64,000 bases of DNA from Paroedura picta (Eukaryota; Chordata; Lepidosauria; Squamata; Gekkonidae): assembly GCF_049243985.1 (NCBI RefSeq), contig NC_135386.1, positions 18,506,202-18,570,201 of the forward strand, read 5' to 3'. Position numbers and translations under genes: made by a program. Below are positions 42,991-56,240 of the stretch, in pieces; the stretch's first letter is position 1; each line of letters starts with the position of its first letter. A model generated the notes under the pieces. It was given only the letters and a program-made list of their open reading frames with translations, did no database searches and was not told the DNA's origin.

Positions 42991-45900
42991 GCAGAGCCCA
43001 GGACCAAAGGGAGGCCTCTCCCCCGCCCCACCTCACCCCGACCGCTCTGCTGCTGAACGGCCCTCTGAATGTGGGGAAGGTGGTGGGCGGGGGGGGGTGG
43101 GGGCGTGCGCAGAAGGGGTCTCTGTTTCAAAGAAGTGGTCCTTAAAACCCCTCTTTTAAACCGATTGCATTCCAGGGAGAGATACTTGAGTGTGGGAGGT
43201 TGGGGGGGGGGCATTGCAGGCAGGGGTCTGTGTCCAAACTCCCGGGGCTGTCCGAGGCAGGGTCGCTCCAGGTCCCGCCCATGGGGGGGGTTGAGCAGGA
43301 GGGACTCTCCTTTGGGATTGCCCGGCTGGCTGTTCGGCTGTGATCCGTTGGACCCTCCAGCCCACCATAATGCGTCTGTGCGTGTCATTGTGGGGGCTGC
43401 CCTCCTTTTGGGGGGTGGGGGAGAAGAAATGGACAGGTGATTTCCATGATTCAGTGTCTGGCAGGAAAAATAGGATATGGCCGCTTTAAAATTGAAAAAA
43501 CAGGATTCTTTCTGTTTGCGTCAGGATGTGGGGGAGGGGGTGTTATCCCCCACAGCCACCTCTGCCTTCCTGGACCCCCAAGAGCGGGTTCCTCTTTTGG
43601 GGGGAAGAAATGTAGTTTTGTTACCATACTTCTGTTTCCTCCTGGGGAGATGCAGAGCGGTTTGTTTAAAAATATAAGTCCTCTAAATGCTTTGTTGATG
43701 CGGAGAGGTGTAAAAGGGGTGTCCTCTGCCACCTGGGACCCCCCCCTGGAGTCTCTGGGGAAGCCCCAGCAGCAGCAGCAGCAGCAGCCGCAGCCAGAAC
43801 GGCCACAAAGAGCCCCCCACCCCACCCCACCCCACCCCGGTCTTTGCACAGTCCCCGCTCTCTGCCCAGGAGAGGCGCTTGGCGGATCTTGCCCACCGGC
43901 CAGCGGGAGCCTTCGCTCTCTAAGCACAACCCCGGCCGGCGGCACAGAAGAAGACGGCCAGCCGCTCGCCAGCTGGTGCCGGAGTCAGAGTTCCAGCGCT
44001 TGTAAAGGAGCCCACTGGGAGTTTTTCCGCAGCGTTTCGATCTTGCAAATGCTCCGGTGAGTTTAAATTCCTCCCCCTTAATTGTGAGGGCAGCGAGGTG
44101 GGTGTTTGCAGGCAACTGCCCGAGAGTCAGGCCTCTCCTGCCCTGGTGGGTGGTGCAGACCGACAGCAGCGGCTCCTTCACCCGCCTGGCTTGGGGCAGC
44201 ACTGCTCGCGGTGACCCAAACAAAGACCGGCCGAGGGCACAGGAGGCTGCCCGGTGTGGCTGCAGACGTGTCCCTCTCTTGCCACGTCCCTAGGCTGCTG
44301 CGTGGGCCCTCCCCTTTAGGGGAATTTGGGCTGCTGTGGCCTGGGAATCCCCCTCCCCTACTTAAAACAGTCCCTCCCCGGTCTGTCCAGTGCCCCACAA
44401 GGAGCCCTGCCCAAGGGGACGGGCGGAGGCCTCCAATCCGGAGGGCCCTGTGGGTTGGGAAGGTGGAAGTCTGCAGAAGGGGGCCTTCCCAGGGCGACGT
44501 TTCCGCAGGCTGCTCGCCAGGTTGCCAAAGCACAAGCTCTCGATGCATCGCAGCCAAGCCGGGCGCAGGCGCATCGTGGCCCAGGCTCCCTCCCTCCTCG
44601 TAGGACCACGAGAGGCCGTAAGGGCTGGCTCTCTGCCGTACTCTGGGCAGGGCGCAGGAGGAGGAGCAAAGGGGCTTGTCCAGCTTCCCACGGCAGGTGT
44701 CCAGTCCCCTCCCCCTCCTCGCTGTGCCTGGGGCCGTCCTGCCCCAGGAACTTCCCCCAAGAAGGGCTTCTCAAGGGGGCCTTTTGGGCCAAGGGAAGAA
44801 GGGAGGAAATCACCCCGGGTCGATTGTTCCATCAGTGGAAATATTCAGCAGGATCCCAGGTTTTGCGGTTTGGGATTCCGGCCTGGGCGTCTGCCTTGGA
44901 GAGGCGGCTGGACTTCTCAGGGAGCTTCTTCCCCACTCTCAGCATCCCGCCTTTCTCCTCGCCACACGGTTTCTCCGTGCAAGGGTAGAAAGCCCACCTC
45001 TGATTTCCTGTCCCTTTTCGGTCCCTTTCCCCGTGCAGGCAGGAGAGAAACCTTCGAGTCCCTCGGCAAGAGGGTCTTTTCCGTGGAAGCTGAATTTGGA
45101 GAACGGAGGGAGGGAAGGGGCAGGACAGCGTTCCATGAGGAGGCGGCAAAAGTTAGGGAAAGAGAAAGCAGGAGGAAGAGTCCTTGGAGGCCGGCAGCTC
45201 TGGGCAGCTCTTTTGTTGTGGTGAGGCCTCGCTGTTCCGAAAAAAGGCTTGTCTGAGAGGCAGGGCCCCTTCTGCAAGAGTCTGGCCCAATGGATTCGGA
45301 GGAGCAGACCCAAACGTGGCGGGGAGGGGGGAGACCACGCAGGCGACACATCAGTGCCTTAACCGTGGGGCTTCCTGCTGCTGTGGGGAAAGAGCTTCCG
45401 TGGCAGAGTGGAGGTCCTGGGCTTCAGCTTGGCCTTCCCAGCCGTGGAGATTTCTTGCCTGTTTCTTGACCTCAGACTGGCAAGGGGCTCGGGCTAGAAA
45501 ACCTGGCACCTTCCCGCTTGAATCATGGGCTGCCGCCTTGGGTCTGGCCCTTGTGCTGTGCTCAGGCTTCTCTCTGGGCTTGACGGGGCCCTTGGCAGAG
45601 GAGGAAGGGGGCAGCCAGACCTCGGGAAGAGCCCAGCCCCCTTGATCCAGCGGGGAAGGGGCAAAGTTCTCCTGCAGACGTGCAGTGACCGGGCACTCCC
45701 AGCTGCAAAACAGGGTTTTCAAATGTCCGTTCCGCAATACCTCTCCCACAGCCCTGTGCGGATTTGATGTCCCTGATGTTGTAATCTCCTATTTCCCCCT
45801 TCAGGCGTGTCCCCCCTCCTCCCCATTGCCTTTGGAGTTAACCGGTGATCCAGCGTCAACACGAACCGTGGTTGATGGACAAGCCGAGGTTGGAAAGCTC

Positions 45901-46640
45901 TGCTAACCGTGGTTTGTGTGAACTTTGCTGCTGAATCCCGGCTAGCTCACAAAGGGGAGGAGGAGGCTATTCATTGGGGGGACTTTGGGAATGCTGCCCT
46001 TGCATTGTGGTGGGTTTCTCTGTGTGTGTGTGAGCGTGTGGGAGTGTGTGTGTGTGTGAGACGGCATTCCAAGGAGTTGACTCCTGCACGATCTTTAATG
46101 TTTTTTGTTTGGAGCGGGGGGGGGGGGGAACCCGGGCAATGAGGCAGGCGCAGGTAAGTGTTGGCCCTTCGGCGAGCTCATCCCCCTCCTTCCCTTGCAG
46201 TGTTCCCCCCTGAGCCCCACGGCGCATGTTGGGAGAGGCCCGGCTCAGTGAGACACAAGCACAACCGCCAGGGTTCTCACTGACCCGGAAGGCGCTCTCG
46301 TGGCCCGGCTTGTGACTGTCCTTGTGTCGATTAGTTCCCCCCCCCCCCTTTACATATGGGATTGACACCATGTGTTAAATATGCAATAAATTGTTTACAA
46401 GCTGCCCCTTGGCGGGCGGCCCATCCTTTGTAAAGCTGTACAGACTTTGTGGGTTAAGCACAACGTGCACAGGCTAGTTTTATATACAGCGAGACGTGAT
46501 TTTTTGCAGGGGGGGGTGGCGGGGCGATTATGTTTATATATCTATAAGGGGGGGGAAACTATTAAAGTGAACCCATCGACCTTTGTGCTTCATGTAAAGC
46601 TGCTTTATAAAACTGTGAAATAAAAAAGAGAGTTTTTAAT
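42991..46640 (+). other. GLCE: GLCE 3'UTR
   Basis: A long 3'UTR of about 3.6 kb. AATAAA signals lie at 46385-46390 (proximal) and 46619-46624 (distal, followed by AAAAAGAGAGTTTTTAATC). It contains seven CAG units (43767-43787), CCCCA repeats (about 43817-43840), a TG tract (about 46019-46060), and G/C runs. Frames inside it show no recognisable protein. Confidence 0.7.
46619..46624 (+). terminator. GLCE: GLCE distal poly(A) signal
   Basis: AATAAA in an AT-rich context (TATAAAACTGTG upstream, TTTTTAATCATAAAAAGG downstream), at the point where GC-rich intergenic sequence resumes. Confidence 0.7.
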
Positions 46641-47534
46641 CATAAAAAGGTCCTTCTGCCGTGTTTGAGGCTGCTCTGAGATAGGAAGCAGCCCCCCCTA
46701 AGGCGGGGCGGGGGGGGCAAACATAGGTAAAGACAGGAGTTTATTTACAATGGAAGCTGAAAGCACGGCTGAGCTGCCCCCTTGAGTGGTCGGGCACACA
46801 TTGGCATGGGCGCAGGGGAAGAGGCCAAGCCGTCCTGGGAGCTGCTTCTGCCTGCTTTGCTGGGCCGGCCTGATTGGGCTTCCCCCCCTTTGCTGGCCGG
46901 GGGGGGCACCAGGGAAGGGGGGGGACCAGCGTCGGCAGAACGGGTGAGGCAGGCAAAGCGAGCCCCTCGTTCCGGTCTCAAGGCCTCCACAGTGACAACG
47001 GAGAGCTATTTCAGGGTCCCCGGCGTTTGACGGTCAGCCGGCCTTTTTGGGAAGCGGAATCTGCTGGCGGGCCGGGACGGAGGGAGCTGCCCTCGCTGCA
47101 GCAGGGAGGGAGGAGGCCGGAGCCCCTGGGGGTCAAGCGAGCCCTCCCTGGCTGCCCGCCTCGGGAGGAAGAGGATGTCCTGGGGCCTGGCGAGGGGCAG
47201 GCTGGGCGGCAAGGTAACTTTGGGCAGGGCAAGAGAGGGCAAGAGCCCTGCAGGCAGGCCGGCACAGGGCGGGGAGGGGACTGGCCGGGCTGGGGGCCTC
47301 GGACTTCACACCCTGCCTGAATGTTGGGGGGCTTGCCTGAAACACCGGCCTGCGCACCGGGCAGCCAGGCTGATCCTCCATCCCCAGAGGTTTCCTGGCC
47401 AGCCTGGACGATCCTTCTGGGTGATGCAGGAAACCGCCAGGGCAGGGGACCCCCACCTCTGCTGCTCAGCCCCAGCAGGAGCCCAGCCAGCCCGAGAAGC
47501 TGGTCTCTCGGCTAAGTCGAGCGGGGCCCAAGGA

Positions 47535-47536
<2 letters not shown>

Positions 47537-47572
<36 letters not shown>
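47537..47572. repeat. CT microsatellite
   Basis: About 18 uninterrupted CT units. Confidence 0.95.
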
Positions 47573-47575
<3 letters not shown>

Positions 47576-47899
47576 GAAAGGAAACTGGCCATGCGGGTCT
47601 TTGCTTTCTAGGAAAGGGTGTCCCACTGCATTGCTCTCCAGCTGCAGACTGCCTGGGTCTCGGACTTGGACATTCTTCTCTGCTGTTTCTGACCTCGCGG
47701 TAGAAGAAGATTATGGCCTTAGGATGGTTTGGGGGAGGTTGGGGGACCCACTAGAACCCCACCGCTGCCTTTGGACCAGCCGGAGAGCTCGGATGGGCAG
47801 AGCGCCGTCGCCACCTGCTGCCCAGAAATGAAACAGCCCCAAGGACCAACTCAGTTTGAGTCCGGAGCGGGAAATAAACCGAATAAATAAACGAACCAT

Positions 47900-48078
47900 A
47901 AAATAAGTAGAGTTTGGTTCAAGGGAGAAGCTCTCCTGTGCAGGCACACGTCCCCAAATACGGCGAAGCAGACCTGAGGTCATAGGTGTGCCCAGGGAAG
48001 CTTCTCCCCTCCTTAGTTAAGCTTTCTGGGTCCTCCAGGGGCCCCTGCTGCTTCAGACCAACCCGGCTGCCCACCTGG
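47900..48078. repeat. Palindromic dispersed repeat, diverged
   Basis: The left arm is AGAGTTTGGTTCAAGGGAGA. The right arm is GGGAAGCTTCTCCCCTCC, TCCTCCAGGGGCCCC and CTGCTTCAGACCAACCCGGC. The core is decayed. Confidence 0.6.
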
Positions 48079-48430
48079 ATCCCTCTCGATGTCTATAATT
48101 CATGTCTTGCCTTGATGGATGCAAATTGGCCTGTGGGAGCGATGCCTTGAATTGTGTGGGAGCCTCTCTTGCAAGACTCGTCCCGCCGGGTGGAGAAGCG
48201 GGACATCCATGCCGCAAAGAAGGTGGTGCCCAGATTCGGCCTTCTGCAGGCTGCCTTCCTGGATAAGAGGTCAGCGGACTGTTGGGCCTCTCTGACTGAA
48301 CGAGAGGACGGCTGCTGGTCAGAGCAGGCAACGCTGGCCTTGGCAGACCTTCCTCTTTTGGAGGGCTTTGGCTTTGGCTGCAAGCGGTTCAGCTCACCGG
48401 AGGCTGCCCTTGTTGCTTCCCCTTCTGCGA

Positions 48431-48457
48431 GGCAGAGGCAGAGGCAGAGGCAGAGGC
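48431..48457. repeat. GGCAGA hexamer repeat
   Basis: Four to five units of GGCAGA in tandem. Confidence 0.8.
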
Positions 48458-49049
48458 GGCCTTCCCAAGGTGGGACCGGAGCGACTGGCTCTCCGCGGCT
48501 GACGCCTCGCCTGTCTCTGCTGCTTAAAATATTCAGCTGAGGAGTGATTAATGTGGCAAGTATCTGCAAGATGTTTTTTAAGCAAGGGCTGCTCCAGGCG
48601 AGCCCAGGGAATCGGCTTAGGGGCACGGGGGAGCCCTTGGCCCATGACTGCCAGTGGGATATGCAACTCCCCCCCCCCCAGCAGTCGAAAGGGGAGGGGG
48701 ACGGGGCCTGAAGGGCTGCCTCCGGCCCAGGGGGACCAGCTCTTTCCCCAGGGCTCTGTGGGGCCAAGGGGTCGGGCCCTGGTTGGATGGTTGTGTGAGG
48801 AGAAGGTCCGTCAGCCACTGTGCAGCTCCTTTCTTTGAGGGGCAGGAGGCAGGGCAGAAACCGTCTGAGAAGTCACACTAGGGGAGTGTCGCCTCTCCAG
48901 AGCTCAAGCCGGGAACAGGGTGCTGGGCTCGGCAGGCTCCTGGAGGCCAATCGAGACATTTGACTGCAGACCAACGCAGCAGGTCTTGGAAAGTGGGGTG
49001 AGATGCCAGGCCCCCCCTGGCCACCCTCGGGGTCGGGGTGGGGGTACAG

Positions 49050-49245
49050 ATGCCAGCTCCAGGTTGGGAAAGTTCTGGAGGATTGGGAGTGGAGCCTGGG
49101 GAAGGCACAGACCATGGTGGTGTACGGCACCAGGGAGCCCTCCCTCCAAGGTGGCCCTTCTCCCCGTGTGAATTGGCCCCTGGGGCCCAGAGGGGAACTG
49201 CAATGCCAGGGGATCCCCAGGTCTCACCTGGAGGATGGCATCCCA
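49050..49245 (+). repeat. GGGTTGCCA terminal-inverted-repeat element
   Basis: Starts ATGCCAGCTCCAGGTTGGG and ends GGTCTCACCTGGAGGATGGCA. The middle has GATTGGGAGTGGAGCC and GAGGGGAACTGCAATGCC. The inverted ends suggest a nonautonomous DNA transposon. Confidence 0.7.
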
Positions 49246-50539
49246 CATGGAGGGACAGATGCAAGGACTCACATTCGCTCTGTGCCCTGCTGGCCCTTCT
49301 TTGCCCTAAGGCCCGAAGGTCTGGGCTTTACGCAGCTGACCCAGTGCGAGGGCACTGCCACCAGGGCAAGGGGCTGCTGGAGAAAAGAGCCCCGGAGTCC
49401 AGCAGCACCTTCAGGACTAGCCCAATCTGGGGCAGGGGAGGAGCTTTCCGGAGTCCCCGCGAACATCTTCGAATGTTTCCTGCCTCTGCGGGACCCCTCT
49501 CCTCTGACCAGTGGTGCTTCCTGGGCCTCGTCCTCTGTCTGTGAGTGAGTCTGAATCTCCTGGATCACCCTTGGGGTGGTTTTTCCTTTTTTGGGGGGGG
49601 TGATTAGAAGAAAGGCCACGCTCCAAGCTCTGCTCCCTCCCCTCCCCAGAAACCACAGCTGTGCCTCGCTCTTTGCTTCTGTATTTAGCTGCTGCTCAGA
49701 GATGGTTCCAGGAACCGTGGGCCGGTTGGGATACCTGGAAGTGCCTGATAAGCAGCCACCCTCCTATTTGAGCCAGGAGGGGCGGGAAGGGGCAGGTGGG
49801 GTGAAGCCGGGCTGACTAAGGGAGCGCAGGTTTGCAGGAGGGCCTTCCTGGGGGGCCAGCCCGCCCGCCCCTAGAGATTCCCTCTCCCCCAACTCAGGAA
49901 CAATGTAAGAAAACCTTACCGGTAGAACTTTTTCCTCTCGAGTAATAAATGGGCTCTCGTTCCTCATGCACTGTGCAGGGTCGTGGGGTTTGGGGCTGTT
50001 GCAAAACGCATTCCGCTTTGAGCCTGAGCAGGAAAGGTGAGCGATAAATAACATTTTTGAAAAGTGAGTGTCGCAATCGCGCTTCTCCCTTGCAAATAAA
50101 AATGTCGTTGGGTGGCCCCCGGAAGGCTCACAGGCTCACGGGGACGTAAATCATCGCTCACAACTCATCTAATGATCGTAGGCTGAACCGCCACTCAACT
50201 CCCCTGCCCCCCTCCCATTTTAAATCGAGAGCCACTGGACCGTCCCTGACTCTGGCGGCGGATGAGGGGTCCCGGAGTGTGTGCCTTGCACCCTCTTCCG
50301 CTTTGCCTCTGGCCTTCCGGGGCATCTTCATCCCTATTTGTCCGCCTCCCTCGTGCCCGGGTGTCGCTATGTCTTCTGATTTGCTTCATGCTCTGATGGA
50401 GTGGCTGAGAGCTGGAGACCTTCTGCCCCAATAAATCTGTTCGCCTTCAGGTGACCTCGATCCCGCGTTGCGCCTGGCGGGATTAATTTGCACCAGTTCT
50501 TCAGCCTTTCAGAATGGCCACTCCCGCATCAGGATCCTG

Positions 50540-51010
50540 TTGACTGGGAAGCTGCATACGTCAAACTGCTAATGGATGTCTTACTCAGGGAGTGATTAAA
50601 ACGTGGAACTCGCTGCCAGAGGATGTGGTGACGGCCACAGGAACAAGGTGGATCAGACAGATCCCTGGAGGACAAGTCCGTCCGTGGCTGCTAGCCCTGG
50701 TGACTCAGGGGAACCTCCACATTCAGAGGCACTCAACCAGTGAATCCCAGAGCCAGGAGGGCAACTTCCAGGGGAGGCCTGAGTTTCTCTGCCCAGCTGT
50801 TGACACTGTGGATAGTGGCTGGCCCTTGTGTGAGACGGGAGGCTGGACTGGTCTGACCCAGCAGGGCTCCTCTCCTGTTCGCCTGTCCTCTTTGCCTGGT
50901 TGTTGGCCTTGCAGAGAAAGGGTTTGGTCCGTGTGTGAAGCGGAGGCTGGACTAGAGAGCCCCCGTCCCCCTGATCCGATCTATGCAGCAGGCCTCCTCT
51001 TATGTGTCTG
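50540..51010 (+). repeat. LINE-like repeat with duplicated tail
   Basis: CGTGGAACTCGCTGCCAGAG, GATGTGGTGACGGCCACAGG, GTGGCTGCTAGCCCTGGTGA and CAGAGGCACTCAACCAGTGA are followed by two tail units with GGCTGGACTGGTCTGACCC and GGCTGGACTAGAGAGCC. This is the longest copy of the family in the window. The family name is uncertain. Confidence 0.6.
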
Positions 51011-51624
51011 AGCAGCTTCCCTGGTTGTCGTTTCTTCTCTTGTAGGAACCAAAGCTGCCTGAAGCTGCCTTGGGGGCTTTTGAGTTGAAAGGCAGTCTGT
51101 AAATAAACCCCGTTGCCTCTCCCAAACGCCTCTGTTTTACACCCCAAGAGGGTGGGGGGCTGGCATTTCTGCCCTAGGCTCCCCACTCAGTTTGGGAGAA
51201 GGAACTGGCCAATAGGAAATACCTCTCCTCTGCCTTTCATGAGGGTGTTTCGGGGAGAATAATCCGGAGGGAGGAAAACAGGCCCCGCTCCTGCCTCCCT
51301 CAGGAATTTGCATCATCCGAAGTTATGGAGATGGGTGTGTGTGTGTGATGTTTTCCACCTGGGGACAGACTTGTGTGGCTGTTCTGTTTTTGTGGGGACA
51401 GTGCGTTAGAGCCACGGGGCTGTCACAGGGCAGGTCTCCCCACATTCGGCCTGCCCCAACCTCCTTGGGGGGAGTCATGCCCCCCTCCCTGAATTTTCCA
51501 GTTTTTTTTTTTTTAATTTCAATCAGGATATCATTTGTTGTAACAACAATACATGTTTTCAGGTGCCCTGAATTCACAGCATCCCTTTTTCAAAAAGTAA
51601 GTCTTGATAGGGATGTATAAGAAA

Positions 51625-51990
51625 ATGGTATTTTTGGGTTTAGACCCAGGGGAAAAAATGGTATTTCCAAAAATTCCAGGATCCCAATACTGGTTTGGTA
51701 TTTGGGTCTAGGATTTTTCCTGGTCCAATCGACATGAGAAGAAAAATACCATTTTTAAAGAGATGGGGGCTGGCTGGGCTTCCCTTCTCCCACGCCACAG
51801 GAGACGCTGGCCCCAGGATTGGGGAGCAGTGGGGTGACCTCTCGGCTCCCACCGCCCCAGCTGATCTTTCGTATAGCTGAATATACCCAAATAAAGGCCA
51901 AAATGTCAGCTTCGTTTGGGCTGAGCTATATCGGCAGGCAATCAGATTCTCTGATCTATTTTTGGCTTAAATAATCCCTTTAAAATACCA
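51625..51990. repeat. Diverged palindromic AT-rich element
   Basis: AAAATGGTATTTTTGGG (about 51632) is mirrored by GAAAAATACCATTTTT (about 51739-51755), and GGTTTAGACCC by GGGTCTAGG. The sequence to the right (ATATACCCAAATAAAGGCC) may belong to the same element. Family unknown. Confidence 0.45.
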
Positions 51991-53421
51991 GCAAGAGACC
52001 CCTTTTTGTTAGAGAGATATTGTGGGGGGGGGGACACCCCGATGACTGAAAAAGCCCTCCCCTGGGACATGGCTGCCAGGTGGGTGGGACTGGGAAAGCC
52101 CAAACTCTTCCATTCACATGGCAGGCATCCAGGTTTTGTTGCAATCCTTCCCCAAGCTTCAAGGCAAAGAAGATTCGGGATCGACTGGAGAAAAGATAGG
52201 GAAGTCCAGGGGGCGCATGAGTGTGCTATGATGCTCTGTGTGTGGGTGGGATCCTGCTCCCCAACTTCACTGAACTCGGGACGAATGCCCTCCCTGGGCC
52301 AGATCCACGGCCTGCACTGTTTCCCTTTAGAGAGGGGAACTCGCTTGCTGGCTCCATCAGCGTTGCATAAGGGTGATGCCCCGGGGTTTGCCCCAGACTC
52401 TGTGTCCTCCGATCAAGTCAGCCCCCCCCTGCCCCCAGAAAAGGAGCCCCTCTCTCTTCTCCCCCAAGCTTCCTTTCTCTACAAGGGAAGGTGTGAATCT
52501 GTTCCTCCTAAGCAAAAAGAGCAACTTCTGATTTAGGACTGAAAGGAAATGTGGTAGTGTTGTTGTTGTTGTTCTGCAGGCTGTAGGAGCCCAGCTCTGC
52601 CCCTCGGCTGTCTGTCTTGCCCTTGGCAGCTCCTGTTTGCTCATCCCTGCCGGAGGGGCGGGCAGGAACTATCCAAGTCTCTCCAATCCCTTGCCGGACA
52701 TTTTTGTTGTTGCCCCTCTGCTGCTGACGGATGGGCAGGCGGGGCCGTTCTGTCTCTTGGATTCCACCTGCCTTTGTGCAGAGCAGGAGTCGCAGCCAGT
52801 AGCTCGTTTTCTCTGGGCTCCTATTTAGCAACAAGCCCCAAGGAGGGAGCTTGTTTAAAAACCCTGGATTGCGAAAACAGCGGTCGGCTCCCTTGTGCAA
52901 TTTTGGTCCAGGATTCCTCCGAAACGAGAAGCTGCAAGGCCCAGAGGGTGCAACTGAAGCTGAATTCTGACCGGACGGAACTTTGCGGGGTGGACAGAAA
53001 GGCAGACGGAGGGGCTTGGAGGGGCTTCCAGGCCTCTTCCACAGCGAGGTCCGCAGTTTGGGAGTGCCGCTGGACACAGGGCCACCCGAGAAAGCTTGGG
53101 AAATGGGCTCTGGCCAGGGGGCGGGAGAGGATGTTTCAGGGGAACGGACAGCGAAGCTTCTGAGGGTCCGCCTGGGCCCTCCCCTCGCCCCTGCCAGTGA
53201 GCCCCCAAGGAAACTTCCTCCAATGCGGCCCAAGGAGATGTGTGGAAGGGGATGGAGCTGGTGGGCTCGTCTTCCCAGCTTCAGTTGCCGGTGGAGCCGA
53301 ACATCTGCACCCCAGGCAGAATTTCACCCGTGTGCATCGGTGCCACATCCCAAAGCTCACCTCCCCTTTCCTGTAAAGCAGCAGATATGAGCACTCTTCA
53401 GAGTCCTGTCTGCCCTCCGGG

Positions 53422-53635
53422 GTGCTTAAGAAAGGCGGCCTCTCATCTGGAGAGCCAGGTTCGATTCCCCACTACTCCTCCTCCGCCTGCAGACAGCTGG
53501 GTGACCAATTCTGTCAGATCTTCGCAGGGTGCCTTCTGTGGGGAGAGGAAGGGAAGGCGATCGGAAGCCACTTTGAGACTCTTTCAGGTAGTGCAAAGCA
53601 GGGTATAAAAAACTAGCTCTTCTTCGTCTTCCTTC
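53422..53635 (+). repeat. tRNA-derived SINE
   Basis: GGTGCTTAAGAAAGGCGGCC, CCAGGTTCGATTCCCCAC, GTGGGGAGAGGAAGGGAAGG, CACTTTGAGACTC and a GGTATAAAAAACTAGCTC tail ending CTTCTTCGTC. Confidence 0.85.
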
Positions 53636-53741
53636 CTGCACGGAGAGGGTTGCTGGAACTGGCCGCCTTGCCTCCCTAGGTGTGCCTCCTGTGGAGAGTT
53701 CCTGTCCCTATATCAAACTCTTGCAGGCTTAAACATTAAAA

Positions 53742-53745
<4 letters not shown>

Positions 53746-53779
<34 letters not shown>
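53746..53779. repeat. CT microsatellite
   Basis: About 17 CT units. Confidence 0.95.
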
Positions 53780-53781
<2 letters not shown>

Positions 53782-55372
53782 GCTCACGCTGCAGCAAGAG
53801 CCCTCCAACGGTGAGTCATGGGGCCCCCTGGGGCCCCGTAGTCCACTCCTGGCTGGCCGACCTTGTTTGCCAAGGGCCTGGCCCTGCTTGGAGGCCTGCC
53901 AGGGAAGTGCCGGCCTTGCTCCATTCTCCAGGGCAACCTCCTGTTGTGTGCCTGTCCAGGAAGCCCCTGGGGACCCTCCACCACCATGGTCAGCCCGGCT
54001 GGTTCTCGCCACCCTGCCCCAAGGTGCCTTCTACAGCACCCACAAGCCTCGGGGCAGCAGAGGGGTGGGGGGAGACAGTCTACCTCTGCACACCAGGTGC
54101 TGGCAGCTGTCCTCCAGGGGTTCTGCGCCCCATGGCCAGAGCAGACGTCCCTTCTTCCCGCTCTGCCGTCCCCACTGGCTTTCAAGCCCGAGCAGGACGG
54201 CTCCTCTCCCAAGAGCTGGGCCCTGCTTAGGGGATGTGGCCGGCCGAGGGAAGGCAGGGACGGGGCCGGGCTCCCGTGAGAGGGGAGCTGGTGGGCGTTC
54301 CAGGAGGGGCGAAGAGGGCTGGGGGAGTGTGTTGCTGAGGGGCCCGGAGAGGAGGCAGCCGCCGTCCCAGGGTCCGGAGGCCGTCCTCCTGTGCCGGAGC
54401 CCCGCGTCTTCCGTTGCCTTCACCTCTCCTGCCCTGCAGGGTTCAGTGCCTGCAGTGGCGTGGCGTGGCTCGCTGGGTGCCCACCCTTCCGTGCCTCCCA
54501 GTCGTCCGTGCCGTACCAGCAGCTCGTAAAAAGTTATTCTTTAACCAGCTCCGGGATCTGCCCAGTGTGTGGAGGTTCTGGCAGGTGCCCTTGGGGGTGC
54601 CGGAGGTCCCACGTCCCCTCTGGAGGGCAGGCGGGCCGGGCCGGGCTCCTCTGGGCGAGAGAGAAGGTGCTTGGCGGGACGGGGTGGGGGGGTGGGGGGG
54701 GGAGGAAATGTGTCCCTGCCGACGCGGGTGTGGCTCGAGGCTGCTGTGGTTCTGGTGCATTCCCGCCCGTCTCTGCAAGGGCTTGTGTGCACACGGAGGC
54801 CTGGAGATAAACACCCGGAGAAGGCAGCGAGGCAGGTCGGCAGAAGCAGGTCTGCAGCGAGAGCCTGGGGAGAGGAGCAGGTCCCCCGGGGGCCTCTGGC
54901 TGACCAGGACAGGGCAGGGCAGGTATGTGGCGACCCTGCTGCAGGCAGGTGCCAGGCGAGGAGGCCGGAGAAGGGTGGTCGGAGCAGGAGGTGTGTGGAT
55001 GAGAGGGGCCTACGAATCCCGGCTGGTGGCTGGGGAGGTCCCAGCCTCGGCCCAACATGACTCCCTCGAGGGCAGGTGGGGGGAGATGAACGATGCCTGC
55101 CTTCTATGCGCCGCTGGTGGGGCTCCACTTGTGCTGCCTCAAGGCTGAGTTTCAGCACAGTGGGTGCCAACACCCCCCCACACTAGGGAAAGAGTCCTTG
55201 GCCTCACCAGGGCTGTGGGGGGGGGGGCAGGCTGGAACAACAGGTGAGGAGGGAGCTGGGGGAGAACCAGGCGGGAGAGGAGGGGGGGGAAGACCGGGGG
55301 AAGGGCTGCAGGGCCCCCTGCCTCTTGGGGCATCAATGCCTCCCTCTCAAGTAGGGTTCCCAGGGTGGGGGA

Positions 55373-55556
55373 GGGTTGCCAGCTCCAGGTCTGGAGACTC
55401 CTGGAGATTTGGGGTGGAGCCTGGGGGGGCAGGTACAAGGCGGCATAGCCCCCCCCCCTCACCAAAGCAGCCCTTTTCTCCAGGGGAACTGATCTCTGTC
55501 GGTTGGAGATGAGCTGCAATGTGGGGAGATCTCCAGTCCCAGCTAGAGGTTGGCAT
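55373..55556 (+). repeat. GGGTTGCCA terminal-inverted-repeat element, good copy
   Basis: Starts GGGTTGCCAGCTCCAGGT and ends CTAGAGGTTGGCATCCC. Internal GGAGATTTGGGGTGGAGCCT, TTTTCTCCAGGGGAACTGAT and TTGGAGATGAGCTGCAAT. The best-preserved copy in the window. Confidence 0.75.
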
Positions 55557-56213
55557 CCCTCCTTCAAAGATGGGTTCTGGCCAGTTCTCAGGGACTGCAG
55601 GCACCCGGCAGAATCCTGCACACGTTCGGGTGGTTGTTCACAGGGAAGAGCCACGCAGGAAAATCTAGCTGTCCAGGGAGACAGAATCACCTGTTCCCAG
55701 GAGCTAGAGGAGGTTGGAGGGCAGTGCAGGGCTTGGAGGCATGAAAGGAGAAGGGTTGGGGGAGGGAATGCCAAGACCCCCCCCCCCCTTATGACATGCC
55801 TTTTTTTGTTAGCAGTCCTCCACTGATAGCGGCTTTCCCAATCCTGGAAGGTGGGTGCCGTCCATTCTCCCACCGCCCCCCCACCAGGCCTAAGATCCCA
55901 CCTTCCCCTTCCCCTTCCCAAGGTGACCCCAGCCCCTCAGGGACCTCAGGGGTGCTGTGGGGCTCTTGCCAAGGACCTGGGGCTTTGCCTCCAGCCTCCA
56001 AAATCAATGGGCTGCTTTGAACACTGTATTGATTTAGGATGTTTTCAGGTCCTAACAAAAGACTCCAGGCGGGTTAAATGCAGATTCACTGGGAGGCTTA
56101 CGCAGGAGAGCTTCCTGGCAGATAGGAGCAGCAGGTGGGCGGGAGAAGGGAGCTGTGCCTGGAGCACCCAACGTTTGGCGAGGCGAATCCTGCGTGGGGC
56201 AGGAGCCAGCCAG

Positions 56214-56240
56214 CCTGCCTGCCTGCCTGCCTGCCTGCTG
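56214..56240. repeat. CCTG tetranucleotide repeat
   Basis: About six CCTG/TGCC units. Confidence 0.85.

Noticed and set aside
44390-45256. 288-codon frame in the GLCE 3'UTR
   Set aside because: GC-rich and compositionally biased, with no recognisable domain, lying within the 3'UTR.
53600-53615. TATA-box-like GGTATAAAAAAC
   Set aside because: It is the standard tail of the tRNA-derived SINE and also occurs at 6660. No promoter context.
54414-55148. Several 160-244-codon frames on both strands upstream of PAQR5
   Set aside because: Overlapping frames on both strands in GC-rich DNA with no homology and no splice logic. A PAQR5 5' exon may be here but these frames do not show it.
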